A stretch of DNA of 64,000 bases from Eggerthellaceae bacterium (GCA_009782615.1 WRIS01000001.1:434001-498000); one strand, 5' to 3'. Numbered from the stretch's first letter, positions 35,004 through 44,547 are shown. Program-made: numbers and translations. The notes: generated by a model from the sequence alone, not told the origin.

Positions 35004-38000
35004 TTGAGCAAACAATCGCTTCGCCAACGTATTATTCGCGTACAGAAAATCAAAAACAAGCACCATTTTGTTGTGTTCGGTAAACCTGTCAAAGGCCTCT
35101 CCCGTTTTTCGGCGTATTTGCGCTCTCGCGATTTAACATACCAGTCCCAGCAAAAAGACAAAGAGCTTAAAAGCTTAGGTGAAAAGCTTGCCGCACTCGA
35201 AAGTGAACTTGCCCAAAGCAAAGAAAGCATGACCGAAGCGCTGGACGTTCATCAAGAACAGCTTGAATGCCAAGCTCAGCAGGAAAACAAAAAGCTAGCA
35301 GCATTAAGCGAGGAATTATACCTGCTTGATAAGGGGCTCAAGGAGCAGAATGACAGTGCACAGCTGAAAGCCCTTGATGAAAAAATCGCTCAAACTAAAA
35401 CCAGTTTAACTACAACCATAAACGCTAACCAGGCACAGTTTAAAAAGCGGGTACTGCACAACGGGATTCGCTCTATTAACAAAGAACGCATTGCAAGTAA
35501 AATCGAAAACTTCAAAATGATCGGCATTCAAGAAGAACCTTCTGGGACACAGGAGCCCCGTATCGTTGTTTCGCTTACCTCTTGCCCCGATAATCTCTAC
35601 GACATTCACTATTGCCTATACTCACTCTTGAATCAAGCCCTCAAACCCCACAAGCTTATCCTTTGGCTTGCCGATGAACAATTCCCCAACAAAGAAGAAG
35701 ACGTTCCTCAAAAAGTGCTTGATCTCAAGGAGCACGGATTAAGCATTGCGTGGTGTTCCGACATCAAAGGCTACAAAAAAATTATCCCGGCACTGAAAAA
35801 ATACCCCAACGACATCATCGTGATTGCAAATGACAACGTTTACTACGAACAAAACTGGCTTGAAGCGTTGGTCTCGGCACACGATGGCAGGCAAGACATC
35901 ATCTGCCATCGAGCGTATCGCGTCATGTTTGAGGATGAAAAAGTAGCGCCTATGCGCAAGTGGATAAAAGGTGTCCAAACCGAAGAAGCCTCTGTTTTCA
36001 ACTTCCCCATCACCGATGCAGGGGTGCTGTATCCGCCCCATTCGCTTCATGCAGATGTCCTCAATGAAGAATTGAGCTGTTCTATTGCCCCTGATGTAGG
36101 CGACACCTGGCTTTGGGTGATGGCACTGCGAGCTAAAAGAAAGATACGAGTAATTTCTGTTGAGCCCAATGATAAGGGAATTATCGAAAGTGCCCCTTGT
36201 TACGTGAATCCTGAAAAAAAACTAGGCATAGATGACAGCGCGATTGGCCCCGCTAGTGCTCTTGATAAAGATGCCCAAATCGCTACTGTTATCGAAGCAT
36301 GTCCGGAAATCCAAGAAATATTTAGTGAGCATAAACGCCCCTTGGTATCAGTCATTGTTCCTGTGTATAACACCGCAGAATACCTGCAACAATGCTTAAA
36401 TAGCGCCGTTAAACAAACTCTTCGCGATATAGAAATCATTTGCGTTAACGATGGCTCAACCGATGCTTCCCTTACTATCCTTCAAAGCTATGCAGCAGTG
36501 GATCCAAGAATACGCATTATTGACCAGCCAAATAAGGGGTACGGGCATGCCCTGAATATAGGAATAGCTCATGCTACCGGGGAATATATCGCTTTCCTTG
36601 ATTCGGATGACTACATCACCACCAGTGCCTATGAAAAACTCTACCGGGCGGCGCGATGCCGTAACGTTGATATCATCAAAGCCAACTACTTTAGGGTGTT
36701 CTCTGGTGAAAAAGCTCCCCCAAAGAAAAAAGACGTCCTTACAAAGCATCCCGATCTCTACAACAAAGTGCTCAATCCACGGGGTGAAAAAAGATTGTTC
36801 TACGTATATATGTCGAATTGTGTTGGGCTTCTCAAGCGAAGTTTTGTTGAGGAAAATACCATCGTTCACCGCGAAAATCCCGGCTGTGTGAATCAGGACT
36901 TCGGGTTTTGGTTCCAGACTTTCATGTACGCGAAGCGCGTTTTCCTACTCAAAGATCACTTCTATTGTTACCGCCAAGATAGACCTGGTTCTTCGCGAAA
37001 CAACCTGGTTACTTTTGATCGAGCCGAAGAATACGACCATATTTGGAATATCCTACAGTCGCAACCAGGCTTAGTTGAAGAGTTCTCAGATGTTTTTTGG
37101 CACAGACGTTACACCATAAGCGCTCACTTACTAAACTTGTTGCCCAATAACCTTAAAGAAAAATTCATTCATGTTTTATCAAAAGACTTTGGAAGTGCAC
37201 AACAATCCGGAGAGCTTAATCTTTCTCGCTTTTCCGATCTCCAACATAAACACTTGCACATGATTATTGAAAACCCTGGTCAATACTATACAAGTTTCTT
37301 TGCTTCCCCTGAAGAAGTGACCTCCTATAGGATGCCCACGGTTTCCGTTATTGTTCCCGTATACAACAGCGAGCCCTATTTGAAAGCGTGCTTGGACAGC
37401 ATTCTTGGGCAAACCTTCAAAAACATCGAAGTGATTTGCGTCAATGACGGCTCAACCGACGGATCGCTTGAAATACTCAATAATTACGCAGGAGACGATC
37501 CCCGCATAACGGTAATCTCGCAAAAAAATGCTGGGGCTGGCGCTGCCAGAAATGTGGGGCTAAAAGTTGCCCGAGGAACCTATCTTTCCTTTCTTGACTC
37601 TGATGATATTTTTTACAAAACCCTGTTAGAAAAAATGCTTCTGGAATCGCTTGCCACCCAAGCAGACATATGTGTTTGCGATGCACATAGATACGACAAT
37701 GAAACACAGCAGACAAATACAACAAAGCCCTTTCTAAAAGAAAAATTCTTGCCTACACTGCGTGTCTTCGATTCATCCTCTATGCAAAAAGATATTTTCT
37801 ATGCTTTAGGTGGCTACGTCTGGAATAAACTATTTAATCGCGATTTCATTAACAATAATGAAATCATTTTTCAAGAGATTGAGCGATCAAATGACATATT
37901 TTTTGCCTATATTGCTTTGGTGCTTGCGCGGCACATCTGCACAATAAAAGAGCCATTAATCCTTTACAGAACCAACAATAAGACTAGTTTGCAAGGCACA

Positions 38001-38336
38001 AAATATTTGTTCCCTCTTGACTTCTATCATGCCCGAAAGGCGATTAAAGAAGAGTTTGTTGTCCGCAACGTCTACGACCAATTCAAACATGCGTTTGTCA
38101 ACACTGCGCTACTCCAGAGCATTGGTACCCTCAACAGCTTCAAGGGTACAGATACTCATCAAATAGTCTGGACAGCTTTGAAATCTGAGGTTTTCCAAGC
38201 GCTAGATGTTGTCCGCTTTGAAGATACTCGACAAGCTCTAGAATACTATTATCCCGAACTGCATTACGCCTACAGAGAAATGCTGCTTGTTCTTGACTTG
38301 TCTTACGAAGAATACTGTGCATACAAGGGGATTTAA
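35004..38336 (+). CDS. Triple-domain glycosyltransferase with coiled-coil N-terminus
   Basis: A 1110-residue cytoplasmic protein. Residues about 40-150 are a predicted coiled coil. Residues about 175-340 form a GT-A-like domain (RIVVSLTSCPDNLYDIHYCL, then IVIANDNVYYEQNWLEALV). Two family-2 domains follow: PLVSVIVPVYNTAEYLQQCL with CVNDGSTDASLTIL and AFLDSDDYI (about 443-650), and PTVSVIVPVYNSEPYLKACL with CVNDGSTDGSLEIL and SFLDSDDIF (about 775-1000). Both keep the DxD-type acidic pair, so both may be active, as in polymerising enzymes that add alternating sugars. The start is TTG with GGAGA upstream at rather long spacing. Its stop overlaps the next ATG by one base. Confidence 0.9.
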   Translation: MSKQSLRQRIIRVQKIKNKHHFVVFGKPVKGLSRFSAYLRSRDLTYQSQQKDKELKSLGEKLAALESELAQSKESMTEALDVHQEQLECQAQQENKKLAALSEELYLLDKGLKEQNDSAQLKALDEKIAQTKTSLTTTINANQAQFKKRVLHNGIRSINKERIASKIENFKMIGIQEEPSGTQEPRIVVSLTSCPDNLYDIHYCLYSLLNQALKPHKLILWLADEQFPNKEEDVPQKVLDLKEHGLSIAWCSDIKGYKKIIPALKKYPNDIIVIANDNVYYEQNWLEALVSAHDGRQDIICHRAYRVMFEDEKVAPMRKWIKGVQTEEASVFNFPITDAGVLYPPHSLHADVLNEELSCSIAPDVGDTWLWVMALRAKRKIRVISVEPNDKGIIESAPCYVNPEKKLGIDDSAIGPASALDKDAQIATVIEACPEIQEIFSEHKRPLVSVIVPVYNTAEYLQQCLNSAVKQTLRDIEIICVNDGSTDASLTILQSYAAVDPRIRIIDQPNKGYGHALNIGIAHATGEYIAFLDSDDYITTSAYEKLYRAARCRNVDIIKANYFRVFSGEKAPPKKKDVLTKHPDLYNKVLNPRGEKRLFYVYMSNCVGLLKRSFVEENTIVHRENPGCVNQDFGFWFQTFMYAKRVFLLKDHFYCYRQDRPGSSRNNLVTFDRAEEYDHIWNILQSQPGLVEEFSDVFWHRRYTISAHLLNLLPNNLKEKFIHVLSKDFGSAQQSGELNLSRFSDLQHKHLHMIIENPGQYYTSFFASPEEVTSYRMPTVSVIVPVYNSEPYLKACLDSILGQTFKNIEVICVNDGSTDGSLEILNNYAGDDPRITVISQKNAGAGAARNVGLKVARGTYLSFLDSDDIFYKTLLEKMLLESLATQADICVCDAHRYDNETQQTNTTKPFLKEKFLPTLRVFDSSSMQKDIFYALGGYVWNKLFNRDFINNNEIIFQEIERSNDIFFAYIALVLARHICTIKEPLILYRTNNKTSLQGTKYLFPLDFYHARKAIKEEFVVRNVYDQFKHAFVNTALLQSIGTLNSFKGTDTHQIVWTALKSEVFQALDVVRFEDTRQALEYYYPELHYAYREMLLVLDLSYEEYCAYKGI

Positions 38337-39358
38337 TGAGAAAATATGAATCTTTGTTAGCAAGAATTGAGGCATTAGAAAGCCAACTATCTGAAAGCCT
38401 AACAACGCACAAAGAACAAGCAAGCGAAATGGTGTCTCACATGCAAAATATTGAAAAGCGAATAGACGAAGTGGCAGCAGAAGTGCAGTCAATAAACTCA
38501 GGCATGAAAAAGCACGTCAAGAAACTGAATACCCAGCTCCAACTAGTTGAAAAAAAGGCACTTCGCATTCAGCAGCAGCCCTACTTATCGTATTTTGTCT
38601 TAAATATCCTCGACCACTGCAACCTTAATTGTATTGGTTGCGACCATTTTGCTCCGCTTGCCCAGGAGCGCTTTGTTGCTTTGGAAGATATCAAAAGCGA
38701 TTTACAACAAATGTCGTTACTCACAAAAGGCAAGGTAGGGCGCATTGGCATTATGGGCGGTGAGCCACTGCTTCATCCCAATTTACCTGAAATCTTACCT
38801 GTAGCACGTAAAGCCTTTCCTGAAACAATCATTCAAGTAGTAAGCAACGGGCTTTTGTTGCTGAAACAAACTGACGAATTTTGGAATATCTGCAAAAAAC
38901 ACGACATCACTATTGTGGTAACAAAATACCCCCTGAATCTCGACCATGATAAAATGCTTGAAACAGCAAATGCTTGGCAGGTGAAATTTCAATTCAAGGG
39001 TAATACTGGTACCGCTCAAAAAACATCATGTAAAGCACCCCTTGACATTGAGGGCTTACAAGATCCTAAGCAAAGTTTTTGGAATTGCTATCATGTTAAT
39101 ACCTGCCCTTTTGTTATGGAAGGTAAAATTTACCCCTGCACCATAGCTCCCAATATAGACCTCTTTAATCAAAAGTTTGGAACATCCTTGAATCTTGAAG
39201 AAGGCGACTATCTAGATATTTATCGCGTTAAGGACTACCGGGTTCTACTTGCTTTCTTAAGTACCCCGAAACCCTTTTGTCGCTACTGCAGAACAAAGGA
39301 TCGCACTTTCGGACATCCTTGGGAACGCTCAAAACAGGATGTGGGCGAATGGATCTAG
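38336..39358 (+). CDS. Radical SAM enzyme with coiled-coil N-terminus (paralogue 1)
   Basis: A 340-residue protein. Residues 1-80 are a charged coiled coil. The radical SAM core starts at LNILDHCNLNCIGCDHFAPL, whose CxxxCxxC ligates the 4Fe-4S cluster, followed by GIMGGEPLLHPNL (the GGE SAM motif). The C-terminal part has further Cys (CYHVNTCPFVMEGKIYPC, then PFCRYCRTKDR), suggesting a SPASM-like auxiliary cluster. The substrate is unknown; the coupling to a glycosyltransferase (one-base overlap) and a sugar dehydrogenase points to modification of a sugar or of the carrier-linked glycan. A paralogue follows the dehydrogenase at 40592. Confidence 0.88.
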   Translation: MRKYESLLARIEALESQLSESLTTHKEQASEMVSHMQNIEKRIDEVAAEVQSINSGMKKHVKKLNTQLQLVEKKALRIQQQPYLSYFVLNILDHCNLNCIGCDHFAPLAQERFVALEDIKSDLQQMSLLTKGKVGRIGIMGGEPLLHPNLPEILPVARKAFPETIIQVVSNGLLLLKQTDEFWNICKKHDITIVVTKYPLNLDHDKMLETANAWQVKFQFKGNTGTAQKTSCKAPLDIEGLQDPKQSFWNCYHVNTCPFVMEGKIYPCTIAPNIDLFNQKFGTSLNLEEGDYLDIYRVKDYRVLLAFLSTPKPFCRYCRTKDRTFGHPWERSKQDVGEWI

Positions 39359-39377
39359 GCGTAAGGAGCTTCGATAC

Positions 39378-40586
39378 ATGAATATTGCTGTTGTTGGCTT
39401 GGGCTATGTTGGCCTTTCGCTTGCCTGCCTCTTAAGCCAAAATAATAGAGTTCGCGCTCTTGACGTTCTTGCAAGCAAGGTGGATGCTATCAACGCGCGG
39501 TCTTCCTACCTTGCAGATAATTTTCTTGCCAGCTTTCTTGAAACAGAGCAACTTGACCTTACCGCCTCTCTTGATTTTCGGTTCGTGTTCGATGAAGCCG
39601 ATTTCATTATCTTCGCTCTTCCCACAAACTACGATGAGGGCACCAACTGCTTCGATACCTCTCTTCTTGAAACTGCCCTAGAAGCCGCCGTGGCCTATAA
39701 TCCTGCAGCTTGTATGGTTATAAAATCAACGCTGCCTATCGGGTTTACCAAAAACATTGCCGCACGATACTTGCAATCACAGTTTCTTTTTTCACCCGAA
39801 TTCCTACGCGAAGGTTATGGGCTCTATGACAATCTTTATCCGACCCGAATTGTGGTGGGAACTGCAGACAATTCCCTCGCACTCCATAAAAGAGCTGAAC
39901 AGTTTTCCTTGTTACTTGAAGATAGCGCCCGCTATTATAACACCCGCCATAAGGAAGATCATCCTTCTATTCCAATGCTTCTTATTGGCTCTTCAGAAGC
40001 TGAGGCAATCAAGCTTTTCTCAAATACCTATCTCGCACTCCGCATTTCTTTTTTTAATGAACTTGATACCTACGCCGAATCGCACGCGCTTGATGCGCGG
40101 CAGATTGTTCAAGGGGTTGGACTTGACCCCCGCATTGGCACCTATTACAACAACCCTTCATTTGGTTACGGCGGTTCCTGCTTGCCAAAAGATGTTAAAC
40201 AGCTTCTTGCAAATTATTACGGTGTTCCGCAGAATCTTATTGAAGCTATTGTTGCAGCAAATCAAACCCGCATGGATTTTATTGCTGAGAGCATAGCTGG
40301 TCGTAACCCTTCCTGTGTAGGCATCTATCGTCTCGCCGCAAAAGAAGATTCTGATAACTTGAGAAACAGCTCAAGTATTGAAATCGTGGAGCTCTTAATC
40401 AAAAAAGGAATCACCGTGCTGGTTTATGAGCCGCTTCTTTCCGAGGAAAGCGGTTTTGCTTGCGAACTAATCACCAATCTTGAAGAATTCAAAAAGCGCT
40501 GTGATCTTATCGTTTGCAATCGCACATCTCCAGAACTTGATGATGCGCGTGAAAAAGTTTATACTCGCGATTTAGGAAGGTTTTAA
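39378..40586 (+). CDS. ugd: UDP-glucose 6-dehydrogenase-family protein
   Basis: Oxidises a UDP-hexose to the UDP-uronate with two NAD. The 402-residue protein has MNIAVVGLGYVGLSLACLL (NAD loop), IKSTLPIGFTKN, SPEFLREG, KLFSNTYLALRISFFNELDTYAE and the catalytic Cys in GYGGSCLPKDVKQLL. The C-terminal domain is slightly short. The ATG at 39378 has AAGGAG nine bases upstream and gives the canonical N-terminus; the earlier frame opening lies within the upstream gene. It sits between two radical SAM genes, so the uronate may be their substrate or co-substrate. GDP-mannose or UDP-HexNAc variants cannot be excluded. Confidence 0.9.
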   Translation: MNIAVVGLGYVGLSLACLLSQNNRVRALDVLASKVDAINARSSYLADNFLASFLETEQLDLTASLDFRFVFDEADFIIFALPTNYDEGTNCFDTSLLETALEAAVAYNPAACMVIKSTLPIGFTKNIAARYLQSQFLFSPEFLREGYGLYDNLYPTRIVVGTADNSLALHKRAEQFSLLLEDSARYYNTRHKEDHPSIPMLLIGSSEAEAIKLFSNTYLALRISFFNELDTYAESHALDARQIVQGVGLDPRIGTYYNNPSFGYGGSCLPKDVKQLLANYYGVPQNLIEAIVAANQTRMDFIAESIAGRNPSCVGIYRLAAKEDSDNLRNSSSIEIVELLIKKGITVLVYEPLLSEESGFACELITNLEEFKKRCDLIVCNRTSPELDDAREKVYTRDLGRF

Positions 40587-40591
40587 GTAAC

Positions 40592-41407
40592 GTGAGCTTT
40601 CGTGCTGCTGACCCAAAACGTCCTTCTTTGTTCTACCTAGAAATGCACCTTTCTGACCGATGCAATTTGAATTGCAGGTCGTGCAGTCACTACTCGCCGC
40701 TTTTTCAAAAAAATGCTCCACACCCCAGCCTTAGGGCGTTCAAAAAGGATCTGTCTCGTTTAGCGTCCTTGTTTTCTGATGTTGGTAAAATACGGCTTAT
40801 GGGAGGAGAGCCTTTGCTCAACCCGAAGGCTCACAAGTTTCTTCCTGTTGCGCGAAAAAGCTTTCCCAATACCGATTTGCGTCTGGTAACAAATGGCTTA
40901 CTTGTGCCCACAATGAATCGAGCAACCGTAGAAAGCATTCGAAACAATGAGGTTACTGTCGATGTGTCAAACTATCCTCCAACTTCAGAAAAGAAAGATG
41001 AAATTAAAGCATTTTTTGAAGCAAACGGCATAACATATAATTTTAAAACAAATAGAGTTGTTACCACCTTTTTTAAACCATTTGCGTTGCGTCTCGATAA
41101 TGCAGATTTTTCTTATGAGTGCCCGAGTGCGGGGTTTTGTGTTAATTTGCGCAATGGGAAACTAGCAAAATGCCCTATGCTGATGCATGTAAACACGCTC
41201 AACGCCCATTTTGGTATGCATTTTCCAACCGAAGGTTTGATTGACATTTACGAGAACGAGATTACCGGTGATGAAATACTTGTCAGACTTGGAAAAAAAG
41301 TAGCGCTGTGTGAACAATGCGTAAATGTTCGAGCCCCCTGGGAAGCCTACGGTAAGTCGGTTCCGCAAATAAGCGACTGGGTGGTGGATGCGGATAGCGC
41401 ACAATAA
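40592..41407 (+). CDS. Radical SAM enzyme (paralogue 2)
   Basis: A 271-residue relative of the gene at 38336 without the coiled coil. The cluster motif is DRCNLNCRSCSHYSPLF, the SAM motif is RLMGGEPLLNPKAH, and the tail has CPSAGFCVNLRNGKLAKCPM and CEQCVNVRAPWEAYG, so extra Cys for an auxiliary cluster are kept. The start is a GTG five bases after the ugd stop, with AGGAAGG upstream. The shared CNLNCxxCxH/Y-x-(S/A)PL pattern defines a pair that probably acts on similar substrates. It converges on the sialidase-fold gene. Confidence 0.87.
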   Translation: MSFRAADPKRPSLFYLEMHLSDRCNLNCRSCSHYSPLFQKNAPHPSLRAFKKDLSRLASLFSDVGKIRLMGGEPLLNPKAHKFLPVARKSFPNTDLRLVTNGLLVPTMNRATVESIRNNEVTVDVSNYPPTSEKKDEIKAFFEANGITYNFKTNRVVTTFFKPFALRLDNADFSYECPSAGFCVNLRNGKLAKCPMLMHVNTLNAHFGMHFPTEGLIDIYENEITGDEILVRLGKKVALCEQCVNVRAPWEAYGKSVPQISDWVVDADSAQ

Positions 41408-41459
41408 GTTTTCAAGGGGCAACCGCTATAACCAAAGCTACAACACCCCCGACATGAGA

Positions 41460-42506
41460 TTATATGTCTTCACAAAGGAAGAACAGGATTTCATGGCGGT
41501 TGATTTCAATGGTGAAATAGAGTTTATTTCCCTCCACAAAACCGTCTGGGTAGCAGTATATTCCCGGAAAATCGGTGAGTACATGTTTTTCTTCCCAACT
41601 GAGCATATCGTCATGAGAAATCCAGAGCGCCAATGGATAGCGGTTCGAAAAACCCGGATTACCATTGGGAGTATGAATCAACCCGATTCGTCCATCCGGA
41701 AAAGCAAGCAACTTCGGTTTGTTGTCCGGATTAGGAATATCGGTAGGCTCGGCTTTAGTCCACGTTTTTCCACCATCGAAAGAATCGCTGCGCCACAAGC
41801 AGCCGCTTTTATCTACTCGCAAAAGCATCACCACACGACCATCTGAAAGTTCGATGAGCGTGGGTTCTGACCAAGCCCATCTGCGCCCCGTATCACCCTT
41901 AATAGGAATTTCTGGCCCAGGACATAACTCCGGAGCAAAGCCACCTGGGGCAGTCAACACTACACCGTTCTGAATGGCGCAGATGTCTGCGTCCCACACC
42001 GCTCGTTGCTTTTTGTAGTCGCTTATACCGTGGCTTGCAGTTACTAGGCGCATGTTTTCCTGTTCACTTACAGGCATGTGTTGATAAGGCAACAATTGCG
42101 TACCATCCCTCAGCTCAAGCAAACCTCGAAAAAAAGTAAAAGCAGGAAAGAAGGGTGGAATACCTGCGTTGTGCCAAGTATGACCATTATCATCACTTTC
42201 CATCACAAAGCAACCCATATTCAAGAAACGACCACTGTGCGTTTGTCCGTAAACCCGAGCAATTCCATCAACCACGTTAAATTCAGTGGCATACACCGCC
42301 TGACCAGTTTCAGGATAAATGCATGCAGATTTTGACCAAGTAAGTCCATCATCAGTGCTGCGAAAGCTGCGAATACGGTTAAGAGGGGCTGGTTCTGCCA
42401 CATCGCCCACCTGGGAAACGCACAGCAAATCGCCATTGGGCATTCGGCGCAATATCGGCTCGCAACTTAAGGTATCACGATGGATTAAGCGAATGGTAGT
42501 TTTCAT
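41460..42506 (-). CDS. Sialidase-fold (Asp-box) protein without secretion signal
   Basis: A 348-residue beta-propeller-type protein. Four Asp-box-like turns are visible: STDDGLTWSKS, SDDNGHTWHN, SFDGGKTWTK and SHDDMLSWEEK. Arg in PILRRMPNG near the N-terminus fits the first residue of a sialidase Arg triad. The family includes exo-sialidases and other propeller hydrolases or lyases. It lacks a signal peptide, so it probably works in the cytoplasm. The ATG at 42506 gives MKTTIRLIHRD; a TTG at 42515 is an alternative. It is the last gene of the CMP-ulosonate-type operon, 24 nt after the MurF-like gene, so a role in trimming or editing an ulosonate-containing intermediate is conceivable but unproven. 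Confidence 0.75.
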   Translation of the reverse strand: MKTTIRLIHRDTLSCEPILRRMPNGDLLCVSQVGDVAEPAPLNRIRSFRSTDDGLTWSKSACIYPETGQAVYATEFNVVDGIARVYGQTHSGRFLNMGCFVMESDDNGHTWHNAGIPPFFPAFTFFRGLLELRDGTQLLPYQHMPVSEQENMRLVTASHGISDYKKQRAVWDADICAIQNGVVLTAPGGFAPELCPGPEIPIKGDTGRRWAWSEPTLIELSDGRVVMLLRVDKSGCLWRSDSFDGGKTWTKAEPTDIPNPDNKPKLLAFPDGRIGLIHTPNGNPGFSNRYPLALWISHDDMLSWEEKHVLTDFPGIYCYPDGFVEGNKLYFTIEINRHEILFFLCEDI

Positions 42507-42530
42507 GACAATCAAGTCTTGCTTTTTTGT

Positions 42531-44018
42531 TTACAACCCCTGATTGCTTTCAGGGATTGTTGTACTCTTCTCACCTAATTCCAGCAGCACAGGAGTAATA
42601 CGATCAAATTTAGCGCGCAGCGATGCTTTCGTTAACACAACGTCGTCTTTTTGTATTAGCGAGGGTAGGGCGTTACATAAGTCACTAAGATCATAATAGG
42701 AGTTGAAATCATCATCAACATTAACATCGAAAGGTGCGAATTTGCATTTATTTTGTTGATTTTTCTTCTCGGCTCCAAGGTTTATGCCTCTCCGCACTTC
42801 TTCTTGATATTTTCCTATATAGATAACTAAATCAATATTTTTTTGAACAATATATTCCCCAATTTCTTCATGATATTGGGCTTCATTATCACCAAGATGA
42901 TGCATGGTTCCAAAAATAAAGACTTTCCTCTGTTTGCATTCTGCTAATACGTCTAAAGCGGCCTTGGTCGATGAAGGGCTTGAGTTATAGCAATCCTCAA
43001 AAACGGTTAGAAAATCAGAATTATATACTTTTGACCTAAAGCGCGATGCTTCAAAAAAACTTATTCCCGCTTTAATTTCTTCAGGAGTCAACCCAAACTC
43101 AATTCCTATCGCAGTAGCAATTAAAGCAGCTTGGACAAGATGCTTTCCTGGTACAGGAATATAAATGTCAGGTATCTGTATTTGCTTATAAGAAATATCA
43201 CAGGTGGTGCCTTCTAGTCCTGAAGAGCGAATGTTGCTTACATGGTTTCGCACAGACGACCCCCCCCCCAGCCATTCTATTGTTCGCGGTTTTTTTATTG
43301 TTGCTTTTTGTAACATGTCATCATGCGCCCATAAAAAAGCGATACCCGTTGGACGCATGTATTCCAGCATCTTTGATTTTATTGCAAATATATTTTCCAA
43401 CGTTTTATATTTGCTAAGATGAGGTTCGCCGATATTGGTAAGTGCAACAATGTCGGGCTCAACCCCCCGGTCTCTCCTATGAGTACGTTCCCCTTCAATG
43501 GCAGTTTCCAAAACAAGAACGTCATAGCCACCTTTATACATTTCATAGAATGCTAAGTGGTAAAATGCCGAAACATTATGAAAATCCTCGGTTTTTACTA
43601 TTTTGAATTGCTGAGATAGCACCGAATTAACCATGTCTTTTGTGCTTGTTTTCCCAACGCTTCCCCCTATAGTTATAATGGGCTCTTTTATGTGAGGGCG
43701 CAGTGCGGAAAAAAACTCTATCTCTGCTTCCCATAATCTTTCTACCGCTATATAGGGTGGATCAACTTCATCTATCAGAGATTTTTCAACAACACAGCAA
43801 AGACACTTCGCGTTTTGCGCAGTTTTATATCTCCTTATCAACACTTCTTTCTTTTGGTTTTCTTTGAATTTTCTTGAATTGGGAAAATAGAAATCCCCTT
43901 CGCTTATTTCCACTTGACTATTCTTTATTTCAAATACTTCTTTCGAAAGAATCTCCTCATCACCAACAAATTCTCCATCAATGAATTCTGCTATTTGCCT
44001 TACCGTTAAGTATCTCAT
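42531..44018 (-). CDS. MurF-like Mur ligase in the glycan operon
   Basis: ATP-dependent amide ligase of 495 residues with the three Mur domains: an N-terminal MurF-type domain (YLTVRQIAEFIDGEFVGDEE), a central ATPase with GGSVGKTSTKDMVNSVL (about 118-134) and TNIGEPHLSKYKTLENIF, and a C-terminal domain with FEDCYNSSPSSTKAALDVL. By family it joins an amino acid or dipeptide to a carboxyl group. Here, beside KdsB/KdsC-like genes, the acceptor might be the ulosonate carboxylate; that is inference. A ten-base G tract inside the ATPase domain (codons for Leu-Gly-Gly-Gly) is a likely phase-variation switch. The ATG at 44018 has AGGA six bases upstream. Confidence 0.88.
   Translation of the reverse strand: MRYLTVRQIAEFIDGEFVGDEEILSKEVFEIKNSQVEISEGDFYFPNSRKFKENQKKEVLIRRYKTAQNAKCLCCVVEKSLIDEVDPPYIAVERLWEAEIEFFSALRPHIKEPIITIGGSVGKTSTKDMVNSVLSQQFKIVKTEDFHNVSAFYHLAFYEMYKGGYDVLVLETAIEGERTHRRDRGVEPDIVALTNIGEPHLSKYKTLENIFAIKSKMLEYMRPTGIAFLWAHDDMLQKATIKKPRTIEWLGGGSSVRNHVSNIRSSGLEGTTCDISYKQIQIPDIYIPVPGKHLVQAALIATAIGIEFGLTPEEIKAGISFFEASRFRSKVYNSDFLTVFEDCYNSSPSSTKAALDVLAECKQRKVFIFGTMHHLGDNEAQYHEEIGEYIVQKNIDLVIYIGKYQEEVRRGINLGAEKKNQQNKCKFAPFDVNVDDDFNSYYDLSDLCNALPSLIQKDDVVLTKASLRAKFDRITPVLLELGEKSTTIPESNQGL
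43260..43269. repeat. Ten-base C/G homopolymer inside the MurF-like gene
   Basis: C10 on the + strand, G10 in the coding strand, encoding the end of Leu and three Gly in EWLGGGSS. Gain or loss of one base shifts the frame in mid-protein. Confidence 0.9.
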
Positions 44019-44030
44019 CACGAATCCTGT

Positions 44031-44546
44031 CTATATTTTTTCTAGAGTCTCGCATCCGAATAAAGCCAGCATATCATCATATTGATTTTGTTCATACAAA
44101 AGATGCTCACAGATATCCCGCACTGCTCCATGACCTGCCTTTATCGGTGAAATATAGTCGCAAATCCTGCGAATTTCTCTTGTTGCATCAGCAGGACACG
44201 CTTTGAAAGCGCACATTTGCATTGCCTCATAATCGTTCAGGTCGTCTCCAATATAGGCAAAGTTTGCACCCGTAAGCCCGTGCTCCAAGAAATATTGTTC
44301 CAACACTTCTATTTTGTTATTAACTCCCTGAAAAACGACGGAAATAGCAAGATCCTTAGCACGAATGGCAGTCAATTCCGAATTTCTTCCCGTAAGAATC
44401 ATGGTAGTGAAACCCAGCTTTGGTAACACCCGAACAAGCAAACCGTCCTTAGCTTGAAACTGTTTTGATTCAACTCCGTTGCTGGAGATAGTTATACCCC
44501 CATCGGTCAAGGTTCCATCCACATCAAAAATAATATGGTCAATCAT
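44031..44546 (-). CDS. KdsC-like HAD phosphatase
   Basis: A 171-residue C0-type HAD phosphatase. IIFDVDGTLTDGGITIS holds the nucleophile and acid Asp, ILTGRNSELTAIRAKDL the conserved Ser/Thr and Arg region, YIGDDLNDYEAMQMC the metal site, and GHGAVRDICEHLL the C-terminal segment diagnostic of KdsC, which removes phosphate from Kdo-8-phosphate (and related ulosonate phosphates). The ATG follows the aldolase stop by one base. The pairing with a KdsB-like gene strongly suggests an ulosonate pathway; the exact sugar may differ from Kdo. Confidence 0.92.
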   Translation of the reverse strand: MIDHIIFDVDGTLTDGGITISSNGVESKQFQAKDGLLVRVLPKLGFTTMILTGRNSELTAIRAKDLAISVVFQGVNNKIEVLEQYFLEHGLTGANFAYIGDDLNDYEAMQMCAFKACPADATREIRRICDYISPIKAGHGAVRDICEHLLYEQNQYDDMLALFGCETLEKI

Positions 44547-44547
44547 A

